A DNA stretch of 64,000 nt from Salminus brasiliensis (taxonomy: Eukaryota; Chordata; Actinopteri; Characiformes; Bryconidae), in assembly GCF_030463535.1 (NCBI RefSeq), contig NC_132888.1, positions 8,537,581-8,601,580 on the forward strand, given 5' to 3'. Positions 47,713 to 61,274 of this stretch are shown one piece after another; positions within the stretch are counted from its first letter, which is position 1, and each line of letters begins with the position of its first letter. The position numbers and the translations under genes are program-made. Below the pieces are notes generated by a model that made no database searches, was not told the DNA's origin, and was given only the letters and a program-made list of their open reading frames with translations.

Positions 47713-48014
47713 GAAAAACTTTTCATTTTTTAAATGCATGTTTCCCTAAGACCCAGTAGGTTTGTGTGCTGCATGTCCACAGTGCAGTATAAAGTAGCAT
47801 TAACTGGAACTGTCTCTGCTCAGCCATGTCTCTATCACTGCATAACAGAGGCTTCATGCTGTCTTTATTATTGGATGCACTGTGACAGTTTCTGATTGAG
47901 CATCTGTTTAATCAGAGTAACAATAAAAGGCAACTGAAGTATAAAGTACCATCTCACTGCTGTCAGGTTTGAACTTTGTGTCACTAAAACTGCAACTTTA
48001 CAGACAAAGAAAAA

Positions 48015-48140
48015 ACTTACTACCTTTCAATGGAAGTCATTGTAAAAGACAATGGCATTATGTCATTTTGGAGCATTTCTATTAGTCTATTCTTTAAGAC
48101 GTGTTCATACAATGTAAAGAACAGCCAGATTCAAATGACA
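48015..48140. repeat. Dispersed repeat with GGAGCATTTCTATTAGTC
   Basis: CCTTTCAATGGAAGTCATTG, CATTTTGGAGCATTTCTATT and AATGTAAAGAACAGCCAGAT match the copy near 57075-57245. Confidence 0.65.
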
Positions 48141-49699
48141 TTAAAATTAAAAACTGCAAAAATGGAGATACAAGGTTTTTGCATGTTGATGATGGTATAT
48201 TCATGTGTTTTCTTAATCAGAACACAGAATGTTCAGTTTCACATTCTTAACTTATCAAAGTTAAGGCAGCTACAACATTGACACATCACATTGGTAGTGG
48301 GCAGGAGTAGATTAAATTACAGGAATAGCAAGAATTAAAGTCTTTTGGTCTTATGGAAGTACTGTTTTTATTTACCAAATATTTTTTATCCTGATTTGAT
48401 TGTAAATAACACTGTAAATTTAAATGATGACAAGAATTAGCACTCGTAAAGTTAGAGATGCATTCAGGGTATGAGAATATAAAGTTGAATCACTTAAGAC
48501 CATTAACAACTGTCATGTCTGCCTCTGTTCTCTCATGTCTGCCTCTGTTTTCTGTGATTCTGTTTGTGTGTTGTCAGTTTTAGCCCCTCCTGTTCATTAG
48601 TGTCACCACCTGTACCTCCTCTGTAGCCATGCCCCCTTGTTAATCCCAGGTGTTCTTCATGACTCCCTTGTTTGTCTCTGTATAAGTACCCCTTAGATTC
48701 AGTCGTCCCTTGTCTGGTCTTGTGCATGTGTGTCTTCATGGTGGTTTGCAGTTTGTTTTGTTCTGTTTCAGTTCTGTTTCAGTCTTTGGTTTGCCATTTC
48801 ATTAAAAATCTGCGTCTGTCAACGTCTCCAAGCTCATCACACTCTATCTACAACATGCTCTGTGGTATTTTTTCCTATTTATTCACATGGAACCAGTGGC
48901 TACAGGTTTTTTATTCCAGATAAGCATGAGCACACCTGCTTTGGTTGAATGACAACCTGCAATCGTGGTGGCCTGATAAGATCAGTAACCCCTGGATTAA
49001 ATGATTGCACACAGTGCAAACTACAGACCTCTGTTATGGCACAAGAACACAATATTACCAGCTTTGAGTTAATGCATGTGTGCCGAATATGTGAAGCACT
49101 GATTGTAGCAACAATAATTAAATATAAAATCAGAGAGTTAATGCTACAAAAGGCACTGTAGGTCTATTCTAATGCTCTAATGGTTTTGGTTGTTGATGTG
49201 TCTGTGGTAGATCTATTTAGAGAAACCAGTAGAACATGAGTTACAGCAGCGTGAGTCAACCTTTAATTTTCCAGTGTGAGGCAAGGCTCCATTAGTGTAA
49301 TGTTTCTGATACGAAACTGACTTCCCTTGGCGTAACGGTCCATGTGCAATTATAATCCAAGGACAGCTCACATGAGCCACGATATGAAGAACCTCATCAT
49401 CTCGAGTGACCTACGCCTATGTTTTTCCCCCTCAGTCTTTCCTTTTCTTTGCACCTGCAGTAATATTTTCACCGATGACACCGACAGAGATGAATTACAA
49501 AGCAGCTTTCTAGCAGCTGGACTGTTCCCTGGCCCAGACTTCTATGTTTTCATATTTCAGCCCTCAGAAGCCTGTCATCATGCAGCCCACTGCCAGTGAT
49601 ATTACTGTAAGCACAGTACTGGGTCAGCATAGGCAAGAGACAGGAGGAGTATGATAACATACTTCAGCTGAATAAAAGGTCAACCACACTGTTTAGAAA

Positions 49700-50462
49700 T
49701 GCTAGAATAGAAAGGAAAAAGAAGGAAAGAAAGAACAAGAAAGAAAGAACTTGAGAAAAAGAAAGAAAAGAGAAAATAAAGTAAGAAAAGGGGGAAAAAT
49801 GAAGGAATGAAGAAAAGACAATAAGAAAAAAAACTGAAAAAAGAGAAAATAAAAAGAGAGAATATAAAAAGAAGAAAAATAAAGATAAAAAGAGAAGAAA
49901 AAGGAAAAAAGTTATAGAAAACAAATAAAAAAACTAAAGAAAAAAGAAAGAAAGAAAAGAAAAAATGAAGAAAAGAACAAAAGAAGAAAATAGAAAAAAA
50001 GAAAGAAAGAAAGAAGTAAAGAAAGAAATGAGAAAGAAAATGAGAAAAAAGTTAAAGAAAGAAACAAACAAACAAAAGGAAAGAAAGAATGAATTAAATA
50101 AAAACAAAATACAAAAAGAAAGAAAGAAAGAAAAAGAAAAAAGAAAGACAAACAATAAAGGGAAAAAGAAAGAAAGAAAGAAGTAAAGAAAGAAATGAGA
50201 GAAAATAAAAAGAGAGAAAACTAAAGAAAGAAAAATGACAAATGTGAAAGAAATAAAATGGGAAAAAGAAAGAAAAAGTGAAAAGAAAGAAAGAAGAAAA
50301 AGAAATAAAGAAATAAAAAGAAAAATGAAAGAAAATGAAGGAACAAATGAAGTAAATAGAAAGAAAGAAAGAAAAAGAATAAAATAAAAACAGAAAATGA
50401 GAGATCGAAAAAAAGAAAAAGAAAGAAAGAATCTAAGAGAAGTAGAAAGGGGGGGGGGGGGG
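49700..50462. repeat. ~760 bp polypurine (GAAA)n tract ending in poly-G
   Basis: Almost entirely A/G on the + strand, composed of GAAAGAAA, GAAAAA and AAAGAAG units, ending in 14 Gs at 50449-50462. It yields long Lys/Glu (+) and Phe/Leu/Ser (-) open frames that are composition artefacts. Strong triplex potential. Confidence 0.94.
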
Positions 50463-50907
50463 TTTGGACTATGAAGGTTATGGTTATTCTGTTTGTAACT
50501 TATTGCCAGTTGTGGAGAGTAATACAATGCAAGCTATGATGTGAAAACTGCCCAGAAAACTGTCAAACAGTCATATCACACCACTAAACATCATACCAGC
50601 TAACCATTAAGCTGTAGTTCTGTACTTTAAATAGAAGACTTTACTGCAGGAATATCTTACAAATAGTATTTCTACCTTCAGTCATACAGAGTATCTCTGT
50701 AATTGGCCACCCCTGCAAACAGCTTGTCATTGATACTGACCCAAACCCCTGCACACCATTACAAAAACCAGGACAATATTGTTGGTCATTTGGTATTTTT
50801 TCTATGTCAAAGATACAGTGATGTCAGAAGTGGGATTTACCAGGGTTTATTATCTGACACTTGGTCAGTTAACATGTACGCAATGGCTGTATATCCTGTT
50901 TAGCCAC

Positions 50908-50913
<6 letters not shown>

Positions 50914-50938
<25 letters not shown>
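50914..50938. repeat. (GT)n microsatellite
   Basis: Short GT run of about 12 units. Confidence 0.85.
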
Positions 50939-51469
50939 AAGCGAGTCTAGTGTGAGTTGAGTGAGTCATTAATCAACTCAAGTGCTTTACCATCAAGGGA
51001 CTCCTTGGTTCTTCTGGCAGTGCTACAATAGGCCCTTAAAGCTGTAGTCTAAACAGGTAAATCAAGACTAGAATCAACTGGAAACACAGAGGGAAGACAG
51101 AATTATAAAAAGAACTAACCTTTAGAAAGACTTCCTTTATAAAGGACTATGAATGGTTTAATATTTTTAATTAACAGTTATTAATAAGGTCATGAACACC
51201 TAAAATGACTGATTACTGAGTCTAACTATATATGCAGAGAAACAAATGGACTGGAGTCTGGAATTACAGTATATATATATATATAAATACAGTTGTGCTC
51301 ATGCAAAATATGTAACTCTATTTTGGCCTTTTTTAACATTTTGACTTTTTTTGTTGTTGTTGTTGCTGGACTAATAAATGGACCAACAGAAATGCTCCAG
51401 CATGACCAGAATAACATATTTTAACATTGACATCCAATGAAAGTTAAAAGTTTACCTCCTGACAAAACA

Positions 51470-51680
51470 AAACACCAAATGTTTCCATTGCAGTATTACA
51501 GAGTCTCTTCCCTTTTTCTGATAGAGATGTTACGGGAATGCGAGAATCGTTTATTGTTCCACTACGATGTAGAACCCCCACCATTTCCACCATAGCCTGG
51601 GGCCACTTAGCCAGAAGCACTTCAGGTCTTACCTGCATGTGAGTGGTCTTAGCTCCATACCAACCATACCTGACACAGCC
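51470..51680. repeat. Fragment related to the TTTACACCTGGC element
   Basis: ATTGTTCCACTACGATGTAGAACCCCCACC matches, with changes, the interior of the 53137-53712 copy (ATTGTTCCACCAACTTGCAGAACCCCCACC near 53511-53540). Termini not identified. Confidence 0.5.
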
Positions 51681-52892
51681 TTTCTGCTTCTTCCCTTTGA
51701 GATGGGAAATGTAATCGTTAATTATATCATTGTGGATATGGACTGTATGATTAAACTGTTGGTTGAAATGCACGTTAGGGTTGGAACCTGGTCATGGTTT
51801 TCTGTGGTTTCATTTACATAACAGTAGGTAAGGATTACATAAGTGTGGCAACAGGAAAACAAGGCAGTGACAGTAAGCCACTGCCCAGTTTGTTTTGTGA
51901 ATGCTTTGGATACAAAGCTCCAGAAGTAGTTGGTGACTACTTTTAGAAGTTATTACTTCATTTCCAACACGTGCCCATCACAGAAAAGGGAACTGCTCAC
52001 TTTATGCCCATTTAGCCATGGAATAAACCATAACAGATATTGAAGTTGATGTTTCAAGGAGACTGCCACTGAAAAAGCCACAGTAGCACTCTGAATTGTA
52101 CTGAAGTTCAACCTTATACTGTTGAAAAGGTTACCTGCAGTAATGTTGTCTTACAAGAGTTCCACATATTGTTATTCCCTCACACGTTGGGAATATTAGC
52201 CAGTTGTTATCCTCATTATCCTTATTATCTGCTAATCTGTTTGGACAGTGACACAATGTTTGCAATTTCGCCCCAAGGTGTCTATCAAAAATACTGGAAC
52301 TACAGAGAACTGCTAATATAAAATAACAATAACAATAAACAATAATAAGTATGCTACAGAACACCTAGGTAATCCGGATGTTGAGTTTCAGAACTGTGAA
52401 CTGATCATGTCAAAACGTAACTCATTGGCCACAATCAGCAAGATTAGAGAATTTTGTTTAGAAAATTTCTTCCAAAAATTGAAAAAAAAAAAAATTTCAT
52501 GAAAAGAACACCTTACCAACTGTGAAGTGTGGGGGCAGATCTACCATGTTTTAGAGTTGTTTTGCTGCCAGTGGAATTGGGAACATTGCAATTTGCACAG
52601 GTGGGGGAAGAGTAGATTCCACAAAATGTCAGCAAATCCTGGATGTCCAGCAAATAGCAAACCACCTGTTAAAAGGCTAAAGCTGAAAACAGGGTGGCTT
52701 CAATAACAGAATAATAATCTAAACATATCTCAAAATCCAGCAAAGGACTCATTGACAAGACACAAACTAAGAATTTTGGAATGAAAGTCCTAAACTGACC
52801 TAAACAGCTTACACAATGTGTGGATCGACTGCTTGCTACATCGACAAACTGTGTAGCAAGACGACCCAAGTATATCTCCCAGAACCTGTTAG

Positions 52893-53097
52893 TAAAGTAG
52901 TGGTGGCTCAGTGGTTGGAGCTCCGGGCTATTGATGACAGGGTTGTGGGTTTGACATCCAGGCTCGGCAAGCTGCCACTGTTAGGACCTTGAGCAAGGTC
53001 CTTTACTCTCTGCTCCTCGTTCACTGGAGCTGGCTGCTCACTGCTGTGTGTGTGTGTGTGTTACATGATACAGTAACAAATACTTGCACCTTTACCT
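52893..53097 (+). mobile_element. tRNA-derived SINE (family 1), copy 5
   Basis: AGTGGTGGCTCAGTGGTTGG, degenerate B box GGGTTTGACATCC, body AAGCTGCCACTGTTAGGACC, tail TTGCACCTTTACCTTTTTT. The most diverged of the five copies; part of the 3' body is deleted. Confidence 0.8.
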
Positions 53098-53136
53098 TTT
53101 TTAACACCTGCCATTATCATGCAGTTTTGCTAATCG

Positions 53137-53712
53137 GGTAACGTTCGGATTTCACTTGTCTGCATGGAAGCCAGCTGTAAACAGCGCCAAGGTGCATTGT
53201 GATCAGATTGCAATCAGATCATTCAGACCATGTTCGGAAATGGTCAAAGACTGATCTCGATTTAATACAAGTGTAAAGGAATGTGTTTTCTGTGATCGGA
53301 TTCTGTCAGGCAAGTTAACATGAGTAATAATTACTGTGGAGCTTGGCTTCTCTCTTTCTTGCTCGACGTCCTCTCTCTCTTTCTCTCGCTGTGTGTCTCT
53401 GCTCACGCTTGTGCTTATTTACTGGTAGATGATGGCAGTATTATATGGTTTGTTCTCTTGCGCTTGAAATAGTCCGATGTTAGAAACATTCCGGGAACAC
53501 AAGAACCGTCCATTGTTCCACCAACTTGCAGAACCCCCACCTTTCAAGGGACAGATCTCATCCACATTGTTCACCGGATGTAAAATGGAAGTGATGTACG
53601 CATTGGTGAGCATTGGTCCCGCTGGGAACGCATTTTGTTTACAGATGTAAACAGAATCCAAAGTATGTCAAAGCAGATCCAGATACTATGCCAGGTGTAA
53701 ACAAGCTCTCAG
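53137..53712. mobile_element. MITE-like element related to 47212-47712
   Basis: GGTAACGTTCGGATTTCACT and TTGTCTGCATGGAAGCCAGC near the left; right end TATGCCAGGTGTAAACAAGC. The left terminus is degraded. Shares interior text with the 47212-47712 copy, partly in opposite order. Confidence 0.65.
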
Positions 53713-54870
53713 AACTAGAGGCCGTCTGCAAAGAAGTGCAGGGCAAAAAAATCCAACTACAAATACTGAGAGACTTTCAGCTTCAGAAAGTGTTCGATTT
53801 CATGAGCTATGGAGGCTGTGTTCACTACTTCTCAATAAAATGTGTCATTTGACCAAAGGTGCCCAAATCTAGGACTGACTAGGACTGTCAGTGACAACTG
53901 TTCAACAAGAAACATGACTTTTTCAGTGACAATCAGTGTTTCAGTTTGCTTACCTGCATCTGAGAGAATACAATAAAAAGACATGAGCACAATGCCTTCA
54001 TTCCTGACTGCATACAACTGTAACAATTCAACGTTAGACCACAGATCACTTATCTGTCAACGCCAACTTGCCCTGCAACTACACCCTGTTCTCAGTAATG
54101 GAAGAATGCTTCATAGTAGTGCGGAGAACTGATAAAGAGTTGTTCAGCATGTTTTCATGAAGTCGACTGAGATCAGGAATCAGGAAATAGATTTTCACTA
54201 ACAAACTTTTCCAGAAAGAGTTTTCTTTCGTTTTTCTTTTTTTCTGCTCTTGGTCAGTAAAGAACTATCTGACCCCTCTTCAGTGTTAGCATGTGAGATT
54301 GTTGAGGCGTGTGTGCCGGAATTCGGAAGGATGCAACATTGGGCTTCCTGCACGATAGAGGAAGAATTGGTGGCTTTGGTTTGCCTTCATTAGCCACCAT
54401 ACTTTCTATTCTCATCACTGGAACTTCTGAAGCATTTTTTCACATGTCATCTTTTCCATCAACTTCACTGAAGCCTCTTACAGGCAGGAAGACATTGCAT
54501 TAGGTTTTTATTGCAAAATACCCTTATATATTACATATATTAAATATTACATATAGAAGGTTTAACAATACATTCTGCGTTGCATGTGAAATTTATATTA
54601 CATGCAATAGATAAAATAAAATATTGTGATTCTACAGAAGAATGCCTCTTCATTCACCAAAGAACCTTTTAATTAATGGTTAATTAAAAATGTGTGTGGA
54701 CAAGCTATTTAAACTTTAAAAGACATCTACATATTTTTAATGGACAAAAAATAGCTCTTTCCTTTAATGCCATGCTGTATTTCAGGAGTGTATTTCTGCT
54801 TGAAATGGTTAAAGTCTTGTATCTTCATTTTTGCGAAATGCCACAAGTTCATAATTTTTTTTTTTAACTT

Positions 54871-54876
<6 letters not shown>

Positions 54877-54914
<38 letters not shown>

Positions 54915-54944
54915 CACACACATATATATATATATATATATACA

Positions 54945-54992
<48 letters not shown>
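54877..54992. repeat. (CA)n-(TA)n compound microsatellite
   Basis: CATACATACACACACAC passing into TATATA with short interruptions. Confidence 0.9.
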
Positions 54993-54997
<5 letters not shown>

Positions 54998-56392
54998 TCA
55001 AATGAACGCATTCAGCTACTTTAAATTTCTGACCATGCCTAATGCCAGGTATGGGCTAAAGGGGTATAAAGCCCCCAGCATTGAGCAAGTAATAACTGTT
55101 GAAACTTTCCATATATAATCTTATAAATAGATACAAATAAAAATAACTATGAACTATAGATTCACATTAACACATTAACATTAACTAGCTAATGCAGCTG
55201 TTTTTTAGGGTTCATGCATCTGTGATCATCTAGCTGTGAACATGTTTAAATTAAACATATTGGACCACCATTTGGTCCCATTGTTATTTCCCCCTTCCAT
55301 ACCTCACTGGCCAATGAGGAGGAGACATTAGAATCATCTGAATGTGTCATCAGTGTGACAGTCCAAAGGGTGAAACGTGAGCTTTCATAAATAGCATTTT
55401 CTTCTCACCTTGAACAAATGGAACAAATAAACAATCCTCTGCTGTAATCAAACCCTGAAGGTGATGCTATCACATTCAGGCACTCTACATATTTGGCTGT
55501 CGGTAGTTTATAAAGGGCTGGATTTCTCCACGTAAATGTGGGGAATTCTGCACTAGAGAAGACGCAAAATTGACGCTTTATGCTGTGGGGCTTTTCCTCA
55601 TTCTGAACAATAAGACCATTCATCGGCTCCATCATCACAGGCCTCACGTGTTCCGTGAAATGACCCAAAACTCCAGCTGGTGTTTTTTTTTTAGAGAAGA
55701 ATGTAAATTCAGGAAAAGTGTGCTGTGGAAAATAAAATGCCACAGGGAACATTCGGACACCCTTAAAACAACAGGGCAGTAGGCCTTCACCTTTATTGTG
55801 TGTCCGAGCGTTTGTAGAGGCCTGCTCATCAAACATTTCTTAAATAAAAGGTTCTCGATATTAAGTTTGCCCCATTTTTGCTGCAGTAACTGCAGAGCCG
55901 ACCCAAGGCATATTCAAATTACACGGCCGCATAGGGCTCCAACGCCACCAGGGTCCCCCAAGAGCACCAAGATATCATAGTAAAAAAATCTATATTTTAA
56001 AAATAACATTGAATAATAAAACAAAATGATATTACACAGGTAAAAGCAATTTTTATATGAATTTATTTTCATAGGCACATCAATACTAGGTTACTCAGTT
56101 CCTGCTGTTGGCTGCTGCCACTGTTGGGCAAATGCAGATGATGCTAATCATAGTGGTTACGTTACACACACAGTGTAGCCTATGAAATGATGAAGCATCT
56201 GGTGCTAAGATTTGAGGGGCCCCAAATGAAAAACTGCTTAGGGCCCAATAAAGGCTTGGACCAGCCCTGAGTAACAGCATCTACGCTTCTGGGTAGGCTT
56301 CTCACTAGGCTTCTACCCCTCCAGAAAATGCAGTTCCACTGCTTCACAGCCCAATGCTGGGGGGCTTTATAAGGCTCATGTTCAGCTGCCCC

Positions 56393-56394
<2 letters not shown>

Positions 56395-56457
<63 letters not shown>

Positions 56458-56636
56458 AAGTCAAGTCAAGTCAAGTGGGTTTTATTGTCATTTCAACTAC
56501 ATACAGAGTACACAGTGAAATGAAACAACGTTCCTCCAGGACCATGGTGCAACATAGACAGTGCATACAAGACACAAGTGCAACACAAACAAACAAGTGC
56601 GGACAGACAACACAACACAGTACAGACCAGAGAATA
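56395..56636 (-). mobile_element. (AT)n tract and reversed 3' fragment of a LINE-like repeat
   Basis: The AT run (56395-56455) is followed by a TCAAG pentamer repeat and GTGGGTTTTATTGTCATTTC, ACAGTGAAATGAAACAACGT, TCCTCCAGGACCATGGTGC. In reverse complement this is a fish LINE-type 3' end terminating in a CTTGA repeat. Family not assigned. Confidence 0.6.
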
Positions 56637-56649
56637 ATAAATATATATA

Positions 56650-57245
56650 TATAAACCTTCTTAACTTTAAATGGAAGTTTTAAAAATTGAGTATTTTAAT
56701 TGGTCTATTCATCATGACATTTGGACACAATTCTCTATGTTTAAATGATGTCCAAAAGTAAAAAACTGGTCTACTAACTAGATCCCGAAGTAAAAATTTA
56801 ACAGCCAGTAGCAGTCACACAATAACTGCACAGTAAATACAATACAATAATAAAGATAATAAATTGCAGGTCAATAAAAAAATAATGAATAATAATAGAA
56901 AAATGGAAGAATAATAAATGAATGAATCATAATGTACACTTGGAGTGTGTATCAGCAGATATGACAATACTGAGTAAATATGTGCATATATTGGTATTTA
57001 AGTAAAATGTCAAGTGTCCAGGAGTGATGCAAGGTTTTTGCATGAAAATGGCAATACGTAGTCTATATGATAGAATGAAAAAACCTTTATAACTGTCAAT
57101 GGAAGTCAATGTAAAAAATCTGATTTATTCATTTAGTCATTTTGGAGCATTTCTATTGGTCCAGTCACCATAACCTTTAGACACAATGTAAAGTATAACT
57201 GCCAGATTTATATTATATCAAAAAGTAAATAACATCAAAAATGTG
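56650..57245. repeat. Two direct copies of the GGAGCATTTCTATTGGTCC repeat
   Basis: The first copy (about 56655-56790: CTTTAAATGGAAGTTTTAAA, TTTTAATTGGTCTATTCATC, GATGTCCAAAAGTAAAAAAC) and the second (about 57085-57245: AACTGTCAATGGAAGTCAAT, GGAGCATTTCTATTGGTCCA, ATCAAAAAGTAAATAACATC) are diverged direct repeats, about 430 bp apart. Confidence 0.6.
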
Positions 57246-58759
57246 TGTGACAGTGACGATGTCCTTTAGTATACCTGCAACATAGAGGAAGCTTTTTCAT
57301 CCTGTTTTCGCCAAAAATAGCGTGATTTGAAGGCTCATGCTTAACAGATCACAATCATAGTCATATGTCCTTCCTCTTTTCGGTTCTGCAACAGAGCTTT
57401 TCAGTAAAATGACAAGTTTCATATTGATGTTTCAAGTAAATCTTTGACACACTAAGCTATCAATACTGAAAGTAGGCTACAATTAGAACCTTTTCCTGTG
57501 CGTCACTGTTATCAATCTAGGCCTTAATAGGTGGAACAGCTCGTTAATTGACTTAGTTGTTCATGAAGCTTGAATTGAGTGTTTTATTCACATAACTTAT
57601 TCAAGTTGGATAAACCAGTGCTAATTAGAAGTTATACACAGATATCACAAATAACAGAAATAATAATAAATCATGGGAGTCTTTCTGAATGTTACCTGAT
57701 ATAGAGAAAATGGCTCAAAGCTTCCGTTTTAAACATGGTATTTGACCAAACTGTTATTGTTTAAGGCCATTCAACTACTATGGGCCTGTATTTGGGTCCA
57801 CATAAACCCAGACTAGCTGCTGGCAAGAAGCTAACACTAGACGACCAGAGCAAGGGCCAATGCTGTTATCCATGACTGGAGCCGTTGGGGCAGCTAAAAG
57901 CTAACACTAGGCTAACACAAAGCAAAAGCCAATGCTGTTTTTCAGCGAGCTATAGCCTTTGAAGAGGGCTAACCAGCTACAATCTTTTCGGCTGACTAAC
58001 CACACCATGCCAACTGCATTGTGTAACTCCATTAAAATTATTAAATAATTACTAAAACTATGTTTTAGTTTTTGTTCTTGTTACAGTTGTAAGCTATGCT
58101 ACAACCATCTAAGCTATGCCACGCTGCAATCTCAGCTACGTAAACAAGCCAATAAAAGTGGATCTTTGTCCAGGAGCCCTCTGTAAAAGGATAAACAGTG
58201 TGTTTTATTCTGAGGCCAAATAACAGGGTGGTAACAGGGCTTGTTAAACTGCAAACCAAGCTATTTTCAACCCAATCGAATGGACATGCTTTCTATTTAT
58301 CCATCAAACAACAACTTAAAATACTGCATGAATGCGTTCGTTGGCATCTGTAAGATTAATGAAGGAATGGAATGGTTAAATGGGTGCTTAAAGAAAGAAT
58401 TGCTGCTGTTGCTCATCTATAAAAATGTGGAAATGTGTCAGAAGCACCCTCCAGTGTGAAAGACTTGCATCTGCAAGTAATTCAAAAGAAATTCATATCA
58501 ACTTTCCATCCAGCCTGTGGTATGTAGACTAGATGTTGATAAAAAAGGACAGGTTAGCAGTTGTTCATTTGACGTGAGCCGTTGGGCTACAGTTTACTAG
58601 CTACAGTAACTAGTCTGTATTTCTCCATGTGTGGAGTTTTCAAAGCCGTCATGAGTTGATAGAATTTCTGCTGATGAAATGCACAGAACTCGTCATCAAA
58701 GGTCAAAAGTGTAAATTACTCACATGCTCATTTTGCTTTCATTTTAGTCTTAATATGGT

Positions 58760-58950
58760 ATTATGCAAAAGTTTTTGGCACCCCGATTTTAGGTGAAATA
58801 AATTATACATTTTACAAAGAACACACTTCTGCACATCCTAAAGGAAATACATTATGTGTTTTTTTTTCAATGTAAAATTTAGGAAAAAACATTTGCTCAA
58901 TCAACAAAATGTGTCATTTGACCAGGGGCCACCACACTTTTGCATAAGAC
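58760..58950. mobile_element. MITE with TTATGCAAAAGTTTTTGGCACC termini
   Basis: Left TTATGCAAAAGTTTTTGGCA, right GGGCCACCACACTTTTGCATAA: inverted termini about 180 bp apart. End fragments of this family also occur near 2083-2112 and 53838-53860. Confidence 0.72.
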
Positions 58951-59974
58951 TGTAAGTCAGGTCATGAAGGTTATGGATTTTTAGCATGTCACAAAGTACA
59001 AAAGTATCCTAGTACTAAAACTAAAATGAACTAGCTGGTGATAAAACAAAGAACATTTTTCTTTAATTTATTTCTAAATTCTCCCCAGCTCTGATACAAC
59101 CACAAAAGCTGAACTGGGCAGTAGCTGATCTGAGGCTTTTTCAGTTAATATGTATTTTTTGCTTGGCATTGTTTTAATCAAAGTACTCATGTGAGTTGAA
59201 TATTTGAGTTAAACTGAGTTAAACTGCCCCTCTATTAGTCCACCACTGACCAATCAGTAGAATTTTCTTTGGTTTAATACTGTTACATAAGAAAGTAATT
59301 ACTCATCTGTACAACATAACATCAGTAAGAACTTGGTATGATGCTTAGACATCAGGAAAAGGTTTGATTTTACTTCTTCAATGGGCCAGGATAATTAAGC
59401 ACTCATGGTTGATTGTCAGCTGTCTTGATTGCCTTTCTTCCTTAAAGAAAAAAGGCTCAGTAAAACTGGAGATACAACAACATTCATTTCCTTCATCTGC
59501 TCATATAAAGGAAAAGGCTACGCAGGAAGTTGAAATGGACCAAAGCTTTAATCAGTGAAGTATTTAGTCTGATGTCAATCACCAGTTATTTAATCTCAGG
59601 TTGACAAGAAGGAGGAAAAGGCTGCAAGGAAAACTCAGTAACATGGAAGATTATTATATAAATATATTATAACACATCATATGGGTCAGAAAGGCTTCAG
59701 CTTCAACTAAGATGATCAGCTTACTTCCCCCAGAAACAAAGAATCTGGCTGAAGAATCTCTTTCTGAACTTTTTCTGAAAATGGCAGAAATGTCCTGCTG
59801 GCTTGGATCTGGACACTGCTTTGAAAATTGTTAGAACCAAAGCTTGCATCTCCATTTTCAGTCTTTTTTTGTTTGTTTGTTTGGCATAATATAAAAATGG
59901 CAGCTGCCCTTTGTGGAAGTTCATTATGAACAAACAACAATAAAGGTGTCGAATAAGTGGATGTAAAATATTTT

Positions 59975-60056
59975 ATTCCAAGTCAGCTTGGATCATTTCT
60001 ATTGGTCCATTCATCATGGAAGTTTAACACAATATAAACAACAGAAAATTGTCCTT
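59975..60056. repeat. Dispersed repeat with GGATCATTTCTATTGGTCC
   Basis: CTTGGATCATTTCTATTGGT and CCATTCATCATGGAAGTTTA match the family at 57075-57245. Confidence 0.6.
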
Positions 60057-60425
60057 CTTCTGATCGTTCGAGGCATGGGCTCCACACAGCCTCTGAAGGC
60101 GTCCTATGGTGTCTGACAGCAAGATGTTATCATCAGGAGTCCTATTAGTTATAAGGTAGGTGCCCATGATCCTATAAGAAGTTGCACCTGTGGTAGGTAC
60201 TGATTATTGCATATTGGGAAACCCCACAAGACCTGCTTGATATTCTGGAGATATTCTGAGCCAGTTGTCTAGCCATCACAACTGGGTTATAAATTATCAA
60301 AAGGTTACAAATTATTAGCACGTCACAAAGTATTAAAGTATCCTAGTACTAAAACTAAAATGAACTAGCTGGTGATAAAACAAAGTACATTTTTATTATT
60401 TTTTTTTAATGTATTTATATATTTC

Positions 60426-60600
60426 TAAATTCTCCCAGCTCCGATACAGCAGCTAACAAATACCTGTGCTGACCAACACCGCACTAGGGGTGATTTGGAA
60501 AGGAAGTGCCATCAACCCACCCCTGAGAGAGCAAGGCCAGTTGTGCTCTCTCTGACTCCGTCTGCTGTTCACAATTGTCTAGCCATCACAATTGGGCACT
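60426..60600 (-). mobile_element. SINE-like repeat (family 2), reverse orientation
   Basis: CTCCCAGCTCCGATACAGCA, TGACCAACACCGCACTAGGG and GAGCAAGGCCAGTTGTGCTC are the reverse complement of the 8659-8995 family's body. A diverged piece also appears near 59085-59110. Confidence 0.6.
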
Positions 60601-60643
60601 TGTCAAAGTGTCCTGAAATAACTGACTGTTCACTTGCTGCGTA

Positions 60644-60645
<2 letters not shown>

Positions 60646-60676
<31 letters not shown>

Positions 60677-60690
60677 ATATATAATATATT
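60646..60690. repeat. (AT)n microsatellite
   Basis: Interrupted TA run of about 45 bp, 0.6 kb upstream of the copy B TATA box. Confidence 0.88.
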
Positions 60691-61274
60691 ACACACTAGT
60701 ATTACTCAGTAATCATAGGATCTTCTGTACAAACTGGTGGAGCTATTCTCTGGTAATAGAAGTTTGTAATAACACTTTTGGCCTGTCTGCAATTCATAGG
60801 TTTTTTAATGGGTTAATTAAACCCATTTCTTTTGGTTTCTTTTGGTTTGTCTATGGCATTAATCTAAAGAACCCTTACTGACACATTGTACAAAACATTA
60901 TAAGTATGTCCAAAAGTCAAAATTGTGCTATTAGAAATCAAAAAGTTTTTGGTTACAAAAGGGTATATTCATTGTTCCTTAAGTGATGTATTTTCCATCA
61001 GATTATCAGATGTTTTCTAGTTTGTGGGGGTAGTGGTTCAGAAATGTGACATTCTGCATGTATTCAGTGTATACAGTTACACAATTCTGTATGCAGAGTT
61101 TTACCCGGTAGTGGAGAAGAAGTGAAACTAATTGAGCCTGTTGAAGAGATTCCAGAGTTTGATAATATGAATCAGAAACCAAAGATCTAATATTTAAAGT
61201 TCTTTCCTCCTGCTTGGAATAGTGCCCACTGGGATGAGACAAAACATGACCTGCCCCAAATCTGGTGTGTAGAC

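Larger units (their letters stand above)
39139..61274. other. 22 kb region between the two nos2 genes, no gene recognised
   Basis: After the copy A 3'UTR I find no exon series or recognisable protein in either strand up to the copy B TATA box. Open frames longer than 100 codons here come from the polypurine tract or lack similarity. The space is filled with the repeats listed separately. Stretches 43100-43850, 48150-49690, 50460-51460, 51800-52890, 53860-54860, 55090-56330 and 57250-58760 are mostly unannotatable by eye: no repeat or gene was identified with confidence. A galectin or other downstream gene could lie beyond copy B, outside the window. Confidence 0.65.

Noticed and set aside
49934-50527. 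197-codon Phe/Leu/Ser-rich frame on the - strand
   Set aside because: Product of the GAAA polypurine tract, mirrored by Lys/Glu frames on the + strand.
55405-55836. 143-codon - strand frame
   Set aside because: No domain recognised; no exon neighbours; could not be supported as a gene.
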